Assembly: GCF_000381885.1 (NCBI RefSeq)
Contig: NZ_KB907213.1
Coordinates: forward strand, 345,424 to 409,423
Origin: Actinomadura atramentaria DSM 43919
GTDB lineage: Bacteria; Actinomycetota; Actinomycetes; Streptosporangiales; Streptosporangiaceae
DNA: 64,000 nt
Direction: 5' to 3'
Shown in pieces: positions 25,097 to 32,100 of the stretch. The position numbers and the translations under genes are program-made. Under the pieces are notes generated by a model. The model was not told the DNA's origin and did not search any database. It saw nothing but the letters and a program-made list of their open reading frames with translations. How positions within the stretch are numbered: the stretch's first letter is position 1; every line of letters begins with the position of its first letter.

Positions 25097-26824
25097 ATGA
25101 CGGAGACACAGGAGACCGAAGCCGGCACCGAGCGCCCCGCGGCGCGCGTGCCCGCCGAGGAACTGCCGCGCCCCAAGGGCATCGGCCCGCTCGGCTGGCT
25201 GCGCTGGGCGTGGCGGCAGCTCACCACGATGCGGACGGCGCTCATCCTGCTGTTCCTCGTCGCGCTCGGGGCGGTGCCCGGGTCGATCCTGCCGCAGCGC
25301 GGCCAGGCGCCCGAGAAGGTCACGAAGTACTTCGACGACCACCACACCCTCGCGCCGTGGTTCGACCGGCTGTCGCTGTTCGACGTGTTCGGCGCGCCGT
25401 GGTTCGCGGCGATCTACATCCTGCTGTTCGTGTCGCTGGCGGGCTGCGTCCTGCCGCGCGCGCTGCACCACTACCGGGCGATGCGGGCCCGGCCGCCCGC
25501 CGCGCCGCGCAACCTGCGGCGGCTGCCGCAGTCCGCGGTGTTCGAGACGGACGCGTCGCCGGAGGACGTCCTCGACCAGGCCCGCGCGGCCCTGCGCCGC
25601 CGCCGCTTCCGCACCGACCCCGGCGCGGGAACGGTCGCGGCCGAGAAGGGCTACCTCGGCGAGACCGGCAACCTGCTGTTCCACCTGGCGCTGCTCGGCC
25701 TGCTGTTCGCGCTCGGCGTCGGCAACCTGTTCGGCTACAAGGGCGACATCCTGCTCGCCGAGGGCAAGACGTTCGCCAACGGCCTCAGCAACTACGACCA
25801 GTTCTCGCCCGGCCGCGCGTTCGACACCGACGAGCTGGCGCCGTTCTCGATCAGCCTCGACGACTTCCAGGCGAAGTACGAGCTGGAGGGCGATAAGCGC
25901 GGCCAGGCCACCTCGTTCCTCGCCAAGATCCGGTACAGGAAGGACCCGTCCGCGCCGGAGAAGCCGTACGACCTCCAGATCAACCATCCGCTGAAGGTCG
26001 GCGGCGCGAAGGTGTACCTGCTCGGCCACGGGTACGCGCCGCAGTTCACCGTCCGCGACGCCAAGGGGCAGATCGCCTACCAGGACGCGGTGCCGTTCCT
26101 GCCGATGGAACCGCGCAACCTGACATCCGAGGGCGTCATCAAGGCCCCCGACGCGCAGCCCGACCAGCTCGCGTTCTACGCGATCCTCTGGCCGACGGCG
26201 GTCGCGTCCGAGGACGGCAAGCAGATCCTGTCGGCGTTCCCCGGCCCGATCCGGCCCGTCATCACCATCACCGCGTTCAAGGGCGACATCGGCCTGGACT
26301 CGGGCAACCCGCAGTCGGTCTACAAGCTCGACGGCATCGGCAAGACCCTTCAGCCCGTCAAGGGCGGGCAGAAGCTGCTGGAGCCCGGCGAGACGTTCAA
26401 GCTCCCCGACGGCTCCGGCTCGGTCACGTTCGACGGCCTCAAGGAGTGGACGACGCTGTCGGTCAACCGCGACCCGGGCCGGCTGCCCGCGCTCGCCGCG
26501 GCGATCCTCGCCGTCGCGGGACTCGTCGCGTCGTTCATGGTCCGACGCCGCAGGGTGTGGGTCCGTGCGGGCGCCGGAGAGGGCGGGCGTACCGTGGTGG
26601 AGGTCGGCGGGCTCACCCTGGGCAACCCGACGGCGGAGTTCGACGACATCGTGGCCGCGCTGCGCGGCGACCGCGCCGAGGACGCGCCCGACGCCGCGGA
26701 CGCGACCGAGGACGAGCCGAGCACCGAGGACGGAACGGCGTCCGACGCCGCCGAGTCCGTGAACGACGCCGCCGGACGCGGCTCCGAGGCCGGACCGGCC
26801 GCCGAATCCGAATCGAAGGAGTGA
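25097..26824 (+). CDS. resB: cytochrome c biogenesis protein ResB (Ccs1)
   Basis: A 575-residue membrane protein that, with CcsB, moves haem outward and attaches it to apocytochrome c. Three N-terminal helices (MRTALILLFLVALGAVPGSILPQR, then an AAIYILLFVSLAGCVLPR helix, then NLLFHLALLGLLFALGVGN) are followed by a large extracytoplasmic domain and a last helix (AAAILAVAGLVASFMV). The C-terminal 100 residues are an acidic Asp/Glu/Ala-rich cytoplasmic tail. The start is ATG 25097, one base after the ccdA stop. Confidence 0.94.
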   Translation: MTETQETEAGTERPAARVPAEELPRPKGIGPLGWLRWAWRQLTTMRTALILLFLVALGAVPGSILPQRGQAPEKVTKYFDDHHTLAPWFDRLSLFDVFGAPWFAAIYILLFVSLAGCVLPRALHHYRAMRARPPAAPRNLRRLPQSAVFETDASPEDVLDQARAALRRRRFRTDPGAGTVAAEKGYLGETGNLLFHLALLGLLFALGVGNLFGYKGDILLAEGKTFANGLSNYDQFSPGRAFDTDELAPFSISLDDFQAKYELEGDKRGQATSFLAKIRYRKDPSAPEKPYDLQINHPLKVGGAKVYLLGHGYAPQFTVRDAKGQIAYQDAVPFLPMEPRNLTSEGVIKAPDAQPDQLAFYAILWPTAVASEDGKQILSAFPGPIRPVITITAFKGDIGLDSGNPQSVYKLDGIGKTLQPVKGGQKLLEPGETFKLPDGSGSVTFDGLKEWTTLSVNRDPGRLPALAAAILAVAGLVASFMVRRRRVWVRAGAGEGGRTVVEVGGLTLGNPTAEFDDIVAALRGDRAEDAPDAADATEDEPSTEDGTASDAAESVNDAAGRGSEAGPAAESESKE

Positions 26825-26828
26825 CGAG

Positions 26829-27830
26829 GTGGACACTGCCGACCTCGCGAACCTGAGCGACAAGCTCATGTTGACGACCGTCGTGCTTTACATCGTCGCG
26901 ATGGTCTCGTACGCCGCTGATCTCGGGTTCGGCCGCCGTCGGGCCGCCGCCGAGGCGCAGCGCACGGCGGCGCGCGCCGAGAAGAAGGCGGACGCGAAGG
27001 TGCTCGTCGGCGCGGGCGCCCCCGCCGACGCGGACGCCGGCGCCGCGACGGCCGACGACGCCGAGCCGCCCGCGCCCCGGCGCGGCACCGACTGGGCGCG
27101 GCTCGCAGTGGCGCTGACCCTGCTCGGCTGGGTCGCGCACTTCGGCGTCATCATCACCCGCGGCCTCGCGGTGTCCCGCTGGCCGTGGGGCAACATGTAC
27201 GAGTTCCTGACCGCCATCGCGTTCGCCGCCATGACCGGGTTCCTGCTCGTGCTGTGGCGCTTCAAGGCCCGCTTCCTCGGCGCGTTCGTCACGCTGGCCG
27301 CCGTCATCGCGCTCGGCGTCGCGAACATCTGGCTGTACGACTCGGCCGGCCCGGTCTCCCCGGCGCTGAACTCGTACTGGATCGCCATCCACGTCACCGC
27401 CGCGATCATCGCGACGGGCGCTTTCACCGTGGCGGGCTGCTCCACGATCCTGTACGTCCTGCGCGAGCGCCGCGACGCCGCCAAGGCGGTGGACGCGCCG
27501 GGCGGGTTCTGGTCGCACGTCCCGTCCACCGAGGACCTGGACCGGCTCGCGCTGCGCGTCACCACGTTCGCGTTCCCGGTCTGGACGGCCGCGATCATCA
27601 TGGGCGCGATCTGGGCGGACGACGCGTGGGGCAGCTACTGGAGCTGGGACCCCAAGGAGATCTGGTCGTTCGTCACGTGGATCATCTACGCGGCGTACCT
27701 GCACGCGCGCGCGACGGCGGGCTGGAAGGGCCGCAAGGCCGCGATCCTGTCGCTCATCGCGTTCGCGGCGCTGCTGTTCAACTTCTTCGGCGTGAACTAC
27801 ATGTTCTCCGGGATGCACTCCTACGCCTGA
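26829..27830 (+). CDS. ccsB: c-type cytochrome biogenesis protein CcsB (CcsA-like haem handler)
   Basis: A 333-residue membrane protein with eight or so helices. The haem-binding WWD-type motif is visible as WGSYWSWDPKEIWSF, and WGNMYEFLTA plus late histidines complete the family pattern. It partners ResB in system II cytochrome c maturation. The GTG start lies four bases after the resB stop. A perfect hairpin 10 bases downstream ends the operon. Confidence 0.95.
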   Translation: MDTADLANLSDKLMLTTVVLYIVAMVSYAADLGFGRRRAAAEAQRTAARAEKKADAKVLVGAGAPADADAGAATADDAEPPAPRRGTDWARLAVALTLLGWVAHFGVIITRGLAVSRWPWGNMYEFLTAIAFAAMTGFLLVLWRFKARFLGAFVTLAAVIALGVANIWLYDSAGPVSPALNSYWIAIHVTAAIIATGAFTVAGCSTILYVLRERRDAAKAVDAPGGFWSHVPSTEDLDRLALRVTTFAFPVWTAAIIMGAIWADDAWGSYWSWDPKEIWSFVTWIIYAAYLHARATAGWKGRKAAILSLIAFAALLFNFFGVNYMFSGMHSYA

Positions 27831-27840
27831 CCGCGCGGGA

Positions 27841-27872
27841 CGGCGGGACGGGCCGCGCGGCCCGTCCCGCCG
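27841..27872. terminator. bidirectional GC hairpin between ccsB and the convergent gene
   Basis: CGGCGGGACGGGCC, four bases, GGCCCGTCCCGCCG: a perfect 14-bp stem, in fact fully self-complementary through the loop. It begins ten bases after the ccsB stop and ends three bases before the stop of the minus-strand gene, so it can serve both. Confidence 0.85.
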
Positions 27873-27875
27873 TTG

Positions 27876-28187
27876 TCAGTCGTCCTCGCCGTGCAGACGG
27901 CGGTCGAGGGCCCGTAGGAACTCGGGGTCGTCGTCCGGCCCGCGCGGGGCGGGCCCGGCGGACGCGGCCCCGGACGGCCACAGCACGCCCTGCCGCGCCG
28001 CCGCTTCGGGCCGGGGCCGGCCGAATCCGAGCCACAGCACCGCACCCGGAAGAAAGCCGAACAGCGTCACCAGGAACCATCCGAACTTGGGCAGATGCCG
28101 CACCTCCCGCTCTTCGGTCGTGATGACGTCGAAGAGGCAGAACAGCCACACTCCGACGATGACCAGGGCGACCAGCGCATACGCCAT
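27876..28187 (-). CDS. small membrane protein with PLD nuclease N-terminal (PLDN) domain
   Basis: A 103-residue protein: an N-terminal helix (AYALVALVIVGVWLFCLFDVI), the conserved RHLPKFGWFLVTLFGFLPGAVLWLGFGR block containing a second helix, and a charged cytoplasmic tail with DDDPEFLRALDRRLH. PLDN proteins are short two-helix actinobacterial membrane proteins of unknown role, often close to respiratory and menaquinone genes. ATG 28187 is chosen; the upstream frame is non-conserved. Confidence 0.85.
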   Translation of the reverse strand: MAYALVALVIVGVWLFCLFDVITTEEREVRHLPKFGWFLVTLFGFLPGAVLWLGFGRPRPEAAARQGVLWPSGAASAGPAPRGPDDDPEFLRALDRRLHGEDD

Positions 28188-28302
28188 GATGCGAGGGTAA
28201 CCCCTGACATGCGGGGGTGACGCCGCATCCGGCGGGGGCTTACCCTGCCTCGGAGGCCCGGACGCCCGACTCTCGCGGGGGGCCGCCTGGAGAGGGAGCC
28301 CG

Positions 28303-29295
28303 ATGCGCTTCAAAGGCATCCACCGCAAACCGCGGGAGACGCGGTGGCGCGACCTCGGCCGCGTCGGCGATGCCGGGCCGGACACAGGCCCCGTCGATGC
28401 CGCCCCCGGTGACGCGCCGCGCGCTCCCGCGTCGCCCGGCCGGCACGCCGAGCCGCGCTCGCTGCGCCCGCGCGGCAGCCAGCCGCGCGACCGGTTCGGC
28501 CGGTTCCGCAAGGCGGGCCGCGACGACGACTTCGCGCTGCGCGCGGCCGCCGACGCCCCGGCGGAGCCCGCGCGGCCCCGGTTCGGCCGGCGCGGCGCCC
28601 CGCAGCAGCAGCGCCGCGCCGAGTGGTGGCGCGACTACGAGCTCGAAACCGTGCTGCCCCGCACCGAGCCGCGTCCGCCCGGCGCGCCGCACGCCGCCGA
28701 CGGCCGCCGCCACTGCGGCGTGCTCGAACGGGTCCTGCACCGGCAGTGGGACGCGCGCCAGGGCCCGCCGCCCGCCGAGGTCGTCCGCGCGGTCGAGAGC
28801 CTGGCCGGGCTGCCCGACCGGCTCAAGGAACTCCTGGCGGGCGGGCTCGACGGCATCTACGTCGGCGCGGGCGGCGTGCCGCGCCTGGACGACATGGGCC
28901 ACCTGGCCGGGCGTCCGCTGCCGTCCGGCCGCGCGACGTGGGACATCTGCGCGGGCGCGTACGGCGACGGGAAGATCGTGGTCGGGGACCGCCCGTCCCC
29001 GACCCCGGACGTGATGCTGCACGAGGTCGGGCACGCGCTCGACGACATCGACGGGGAGCCGGGGACGTGGCAGTCCGACAGCGAGGCGTTCCGCGCCCTC
29101 TACGACCTGTGCCGCCCGCACCTGGCGAGCGACTTCCACCTCCAGGGCGACGCGCTCGGGCGCCGCGAGTTCTTCGCGGACGCCTTCGCGGCGATCTCCT
29201 CCCGGCAGCGTCCGGCGCTCGTGGATATGCTCGCCGGCAACATACGGGTGGCCCTGGAGGTCATGCTGTTCTTCAACCGGAGATACGGAATCTGA
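28303..29295 (+). CDS. zinc metalloprotease with anthrax-lethal-factor-like catalytic domain
   Basis: A 330-residue protein. Residues 1-120 are Arg/Pro/Ala-rich and probably unstructured. From about 135 a compact domain carries VMLHEVGHALDD with the zinc ligands H240 and H244. E289 in RREFFADAFAAI lies 45 residues later, the same spacing as between the last HExxH histidine and the third ligand in lethal factor. It therefore belongs with the ATLF-type (M34-like) gluzincins, which in bacteria are toxin or effector proteases. No signal peptide or transmembrane segment is visible. ATG follows GGAGAGGGAG. The 86-residue gene 34 bases downstream may be its partner. The target is unknown. Confidence 0.78.
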   Translation: MRFKGIHRKPRETRWRDLGRVGDAGPDTGPVDAAPGDAPRAPASPGRHAEPRSLRPRGSQPRDRFGRFRKAGRDDDFALRAAADAPAEPARPRFGRRGAPQQQRRAEWWRDYELETVLPRTEPRPPGAPHAADGRRHCGVLERVLHRQWDARQGPPPAEVVRAVESLAGLPDRLKELLAGGLDGIYVGAGGVPRLDDMGHLAGRPLPSGRATWDICAGAYGDGKIVVGDRPSPTPDVMLHEVGHALDDIDGEPGTWQSDSEAFRALYDLCRPHLASDFHLQGDALGRREFFADAFAAISSRQRPALVDMLAGNIRVALEVMLFFNRRYGI

Positions 29296-29329
29296 CGCGG
29301 CGCGACGATCGGTACGGAGGTGATCGGCG

Positions 29330-29590
29330 ATGTACGTGATCCGGCTGCCCGACGGCACGCTGCGGGTTCCCCACGGCGTCCTGTCCGAGTCCGGGCACGA
29401 CGCTGCCGAGGGGCGGATCATCGCCCAGGCGTATGTGGAGATCGGGCCCGACGATCCCGACTACGACCGACTGCTGGCCGGGTCGCTGACCGAGGCCGAG
29501 CTGGAGGAGAAGCGGCGTCGGTGGCGGGACGAGGACGGGGATCTGCAGCGCGCGTTCGAGGAGTGGAAGGCGAGCCGGGCCGAGGACTAG
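29330..29590 (+). CDS. small acidic hypothetical protein, possible partner of the metalloprotease
   Basis: An 86-residue acidic protein (MYVIRLPDGTLRVPHGVLSE to FEEWKASRAED), with a beta-rich first half and a predicted helix in the second half (LTEAELEEKRRRWRDEDGDL). I recognise no family. GGAGG precedes the ATG by about eight bases, and the gene lies 34 bases behind the metalloprotease in the same direction, so co-transcription is likely. By analogy with toxin loci it could be an immunity, chaperone or targeting protein; that is inference from position and charge only. Confidence 0.65.
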   Translation: MYVIRLPDGTLRVPHGVLSESGHDAAEGRIIAQAYVEIGPDDPDYDRLLAGSLTEAELEEKRRRWRDEDGDLQRAFEEWKASRAED

Positions 29591-29663
29591 CGGCGGCCGC
29601 CGGGCGCCGGTCCGGAGCCGGGACGCGTGGGCCGCCGGTGCGGCTGCGGCCCGTCCCGGTTCC

Positions 29664-29870
29664 TCAGCGGACCGAGGGCTCCGCGCCGACGGGCTCGTCC
29701 CCGCGCAGCAGCGCGTGTACCTCGGACTCCCGGAACCGGCGGTGCCCGCCGGGCGTCCGGATGCTGCTGATGCGTCCCGCCGCGGCCCATCGGGTGACCG
29801 TCTTCGGGTCGACCCGGAACAGGGCCGCGACCTCCCCGGGAGTCAGCAGCCGTTCGCTCGTGCTCTCCAC
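29664..29870 (-). CDS. bldC: BldC-type MerR-like developmental regulator
   Basis: A 68-residue DNA-binding protein. LLTPGEVAALFRVDPKTVTRWAAAGRISSIRTPGGHRRFRESEVHALL closely follows the known Streptomyces BldC sequence over its full winged-HTH. BldC binds direct repeats and controls entry into development. In mycobacteria a related excisionase-like HTH gene lies right before bS22; here it stands alone between the metalloprotease locus and the conjugation operon. An AT-rich spacer with interleaved inverted repeats lies upstream. Confidence 0.9.
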   Translation of the reverse strand: MESTSERLLTPGEVAALFRVDPKTVTRWAAAGRISSIRTPGGHRRFRESEVHALLRGDEPVGAEPSVR

Positions 29871-30181
29871 GTTTTCTCTCCCCCTTTGTCCCGCTCTCGG
29901 TGCGGGTGGACTGTTTCTAGTGTGGCGGCTCGCGACCAGTTTCTCCCTTGTTTTCGGAAAACATCACGCTATGTAGTTTTCCGAGCTGGCGTGATGACAA
30001 GGGGTGAACGCCACTTTGATGGCCACAGTCACGTCATTCTCTCCCGCCACGGCCGGTGCGGCTCGGCGGTGGAGCGGGACGCCTGCGGAGAATAGCGCCT
30101 GGAACCAATCAGCGGGGTGCCGGACGTGCCGTTCCGCGTTGCGCCGCGACCCGTCCGGCCGTCGATTCGTCCGGCCGCCCC
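29871..30181. other. 311-base upstream region of bldC
   Basis: Non-coding, with an AT-rich core at about 29940-30010 that contains interleaved inverted repeats. It also receives the end of the E1-like gene (stop at 30182) with no clear hairpin terminator, so read-through from the conjugation operon into bldC is possible. Confidence 0.55.
29955..29995. promoter_or_regulatory. two interleaved inverted repeats upstream of bldC
   Basis: CGGAAAAC (29955-29962) pairs with GTTTTCCG (29976-29983). ATCACGC (29963-29969) pairs with GCGTGAT (29989-29995). The two dyads interlock, so only one can fold at a time, or each may be a separate operator. They are 85-125 bases before the bldC start in the AT-rich core of the spacer. 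Confidence 0.5.
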
Positions 30182-31405
30182 TCAGCCCGACGGCGGCCGC
30201 GGATCGGCCGCGAATAGCGCCTCGACCTCGGGGTCGGCGTCGCCCTCCTGCCACTGCGGTTTACCGCACGCCGCGCAGTCGGGAAGGCGGTTCAGCAGTA
30301 CCCCGTACCAGCGGAGCACCGTCTGCCCGTCGACGCCGTTGCCCAGCGGCGCGAGGCCCGCGTGCGCGAACTCCCGCCGGTTGATCCACTGGTGGATCGG
30401 CGCGGCCAGGTCCGCGGCGAGGGAGTCGAAGACCTCCGCCTCACCGGTCAGCAGCTCGACGAGCGCGAGCTTGGCCATCATCAGTGCGATCGGCACGATG
30501 TCGGTGGACAGGCCGGGCTGCGGCGCGACCTCGCGGTCGGTGTAGGAGACGCGGGCCGCGCTCGTCGCGCTGCTGATCTCGTTGTCCGCCGCGGACTCGG
30601 GCAGCGCCTGGACGAAGCATTGGTAGCACGGCGTCAGTCCCGGGATCACCCGCTGGACGAGCCCGCCGTACGCGCGGCGGTGGACGCCGCCGAGGATCAT
30701 CGGGACGTCCGCCGCCAGGCACAGCCCGTTCACCAGCAGGCGGCTCTCCCGGTTGTCGGTCGCGCAGATCACCAGATCCGCCTCCGCGACGAACGCGCGG
30801 ACGGCGTCGAGCGTGCCGCCCTCGACGCGCAGGTCGCTCGTCGCCACGCGCGCCGCCGGATGGTGCGCCAGGACGACGTCGCGCATCGCGTTGACCTTCA
30901 GCCGTCCGACGTCGCCGAGGCCGCACTCGTGCCGCGACACGTTGCCGGGTTCGAGGCGGTCGTGGTCGAGCAGCAGGAACCGCCCGACGCCCGCCTTCGC
31001 CAGCTCGCGGGTGATGAACGAGCCGCCCGAGCCGAGGCCGAGCACCGCGACCGTCTTCCGCGCCGCCGCGTCCGTCCCGAGAACGCCCTGGACGCGGGCG
31101 GACGCGGCGCTCCCGGCGAGCAGCGCCGTCGCGCCGACCCGCTCGCCCGGCGGCCCGCCCGGCGCGACCCGGTGGACGCGCACGCCGTCGCCCTCCGGCC
31201 AGCCCACCAGCGACGGGCCGGGGTCGTCCAGCCGCCAGTCGAAGCCGGGCGGCGCGGGCAGCAGCAGGACGTCCGTGCCGGGCGCGCCGTCCACGACGCC
31301 GAGGTCGCCCAGGTCGCGCGGCGTCAGCGCGAGCCGCGCCGGACCGCGCGCGGCGAGCGCGAGCGCCGCCGCCGTCACGGTGACGTGCCGGGGGAGCTCA
31401 GGCAT
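30182..31405 (-). CDS. E1-like (ThiF/MoeB/HesA) adenylating enzyme
   Basis: A 407-residue E1-superfamily protein. Residues 1-110 are an extra N-terminal region. The ATP-binding Rossmann part starts VAVLGLGSGGSF (G123-x-G125-x-x-G128) with LLLDHDRLEPGNVSRHE (D147/D149, N155 and R158) and K170, then DLVICATDNRESR. A zinc site is formed by C260/C263 (TPCYQC) and C377/C380 (PDCAAC). Such enzymes adenylate the C terminus of a ubiquitin-like protein. Its ATG at 31405 lies inside the end of the preceding small gene (8-base overlap), so the two are translated together. It is the last gene of the minus-strand operon with E2-like and JAMM genes. Confidence 0.88.
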   Translation of the reverse strand: MPELPRHVTVTAAALALAARGPARLALTPRDLGDLGVVDGAPGTDVLLLPAPPGFDWRLDDPGPSLVGWPEGDGVRVHRVAPGGPPGERVGATALLAGSAASARVQGVLGTDAAARKTVAVLGLGSGGSFITRELAKAGVGRFLLLDHDRLEPGNVSRHECGLGDVGRLKVNAMRDVVLAHHPAARVATSDLRVEGGTLDAVRAFVAEADLVICATDNRESRLLVNGLCLAADVPMILGGVHRRAYGGLVQRVIPGLTPCYQCFVQALPESAADNEISSATSAARVSYTDREVAPQPGLSTDIVPIALMMAKLALVELLTGEAEVFDSLAADLAAPIHQWINRREFAHAGLAPLGNGVDGQTVLRWYGVLLNRLPDCAACGKPQWQEGDADPEVEALFAADPRPPSG

Positions 31406-31592
31406 CGCCGAACGCCTTCATGTCCTCGACGTCCATCTCGGGGATCTGGTCGGCCGACCGCTCCCCGGCGGACTGCACCTCGAACTTGCCCGTCCGGGGA
31501 TTGAGGACCATGCGCTTGCCGGCCGGGGGAGCGCCCGTGCGGTTCGTCTCCTCGAGGAAATCGCGGATGTCGGCGTGCCGATCGCTGGCCAT
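31398..31592 (-). CDS. 64-residue protein between the E2 and E1 genes, candidate modifier or adaptor
   Basis: A small polar protein starting MASDRHADIRDFLEETNRTG and ending DVEDMKAFGDA. ATG 31592 is preferred since AGGAG lies eight bases upstream; ATG 31598 would add two residues. The sequence has a short helix, a KRMVLNPRTGKFEV hairpin-like segment and an acidic tail, and it is too short for an ordinary beta-grasp ubiquitin fold. A glycine sits three residues from the end. Its stop overlaps the E1 start by eight bases and it follows the E2 gene by 34 bases, so it belongs to the conjugation operon. It could be the protein that is activated, or a helper for E1/E2. It has no similarity to Pup. 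Confidence 0.7.
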   Translation of the reverse strand: MASDRHADIRDFLEETNRTGAPPAGKRMVLNPRTGKFEVQSAGERSADQIPEMDVEDMKAFGDA

Positions 31593-31626
31593 GATCATTG
31601 CTCCTTGTCTCGTCCGTGGGGACGCG

Positions 31627-32079
31627 TCAGTTGAAATCGAGGAGGAAGCTCTGCAGCGGCCTGCCGTCCTGCAGATGGCACTCGTAGGCGACCGTCCACA
31701 GCAGCGCCTTGCGGATCACCTTGACCAGCGAGTGGTCCGCCGACCAGAACTCCGGCCGGTAGGTGCAGATCTTCGTCCAGCCGGGACGGTCGGTTCTCCA
31801 CAGGTGCATCGCGTGACTCGTGCCGTAGGAGTCCAGCGTCCGGCGGCCCCGGTAGTCGCGCAGCGGCGTCGGATAAGTGATGTAGGTGTGCGGGCACTCG
31901 TTCGGGTAGCCCGGCGGCACCTGGACGTGGAACTGGTAGTAGCTCTCGGTGTTGCTGTACCAATGACCGGCGACGTACGTATCGCCGGTCGGGTCGTGGA
32001 AGCGGAAGTCGGGGAAGTACGCGCGCAGCGCCGCGACCTCGTGGGCGAGGCGCCTGCGCTGGTTGACGTCCCAGGGCAC
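31627..32079 (-). CDS. E2-like (ubiquitin-conjugating-fold) protein
   Basis: A 150-residue protein with the UBC layout: an N-terminal helix (VNQRRRLAHEVAALRAYFPDF), a beta meander, YYQFHVQVPPGYPNECPHTYITYP (the usual PPGYP..P turn), then SHAMHLW and the candidate catalytic cysteine C105 in WTKICTYRPEFWSADHSLVKVIRKAL. The W-S-x-x-H-S-L after it matches the WSP region of E2 enzymes, and H89/H92 sit where E2s have HPN. The GTG start has GGAGGA eight bases upstream. It is 21 bases after the JAMM gene. It is expected to accept a modifier from the E1-like protein as a thioester. Confidence 0.85.
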   Translation of the reverse strand: MPWDVNQRRRLAHEVAALRAYFPDFRFHDPTGDTYVAGHWYSNTESYYQFHVQVPPGYPNECPHTYITYPTPLRDYRGRRTLDSYGTSHAMHLWRTDRPGWTKICTYRPEFWSADHSLVKVIRKALLWTVAYECHLQDGRPLQSFLLDFN

Positions 32080-32100
32080 AGCAGGTCTCCTCCGGACAGG

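Noticed and set aside
31398-31592. Resemblance of the 64-residue protein to Pup
   Set aside because: Only the length fits. There is no C-terminal GGE/GGQ, no matching helix, and no PafA or Dop gene in the window.
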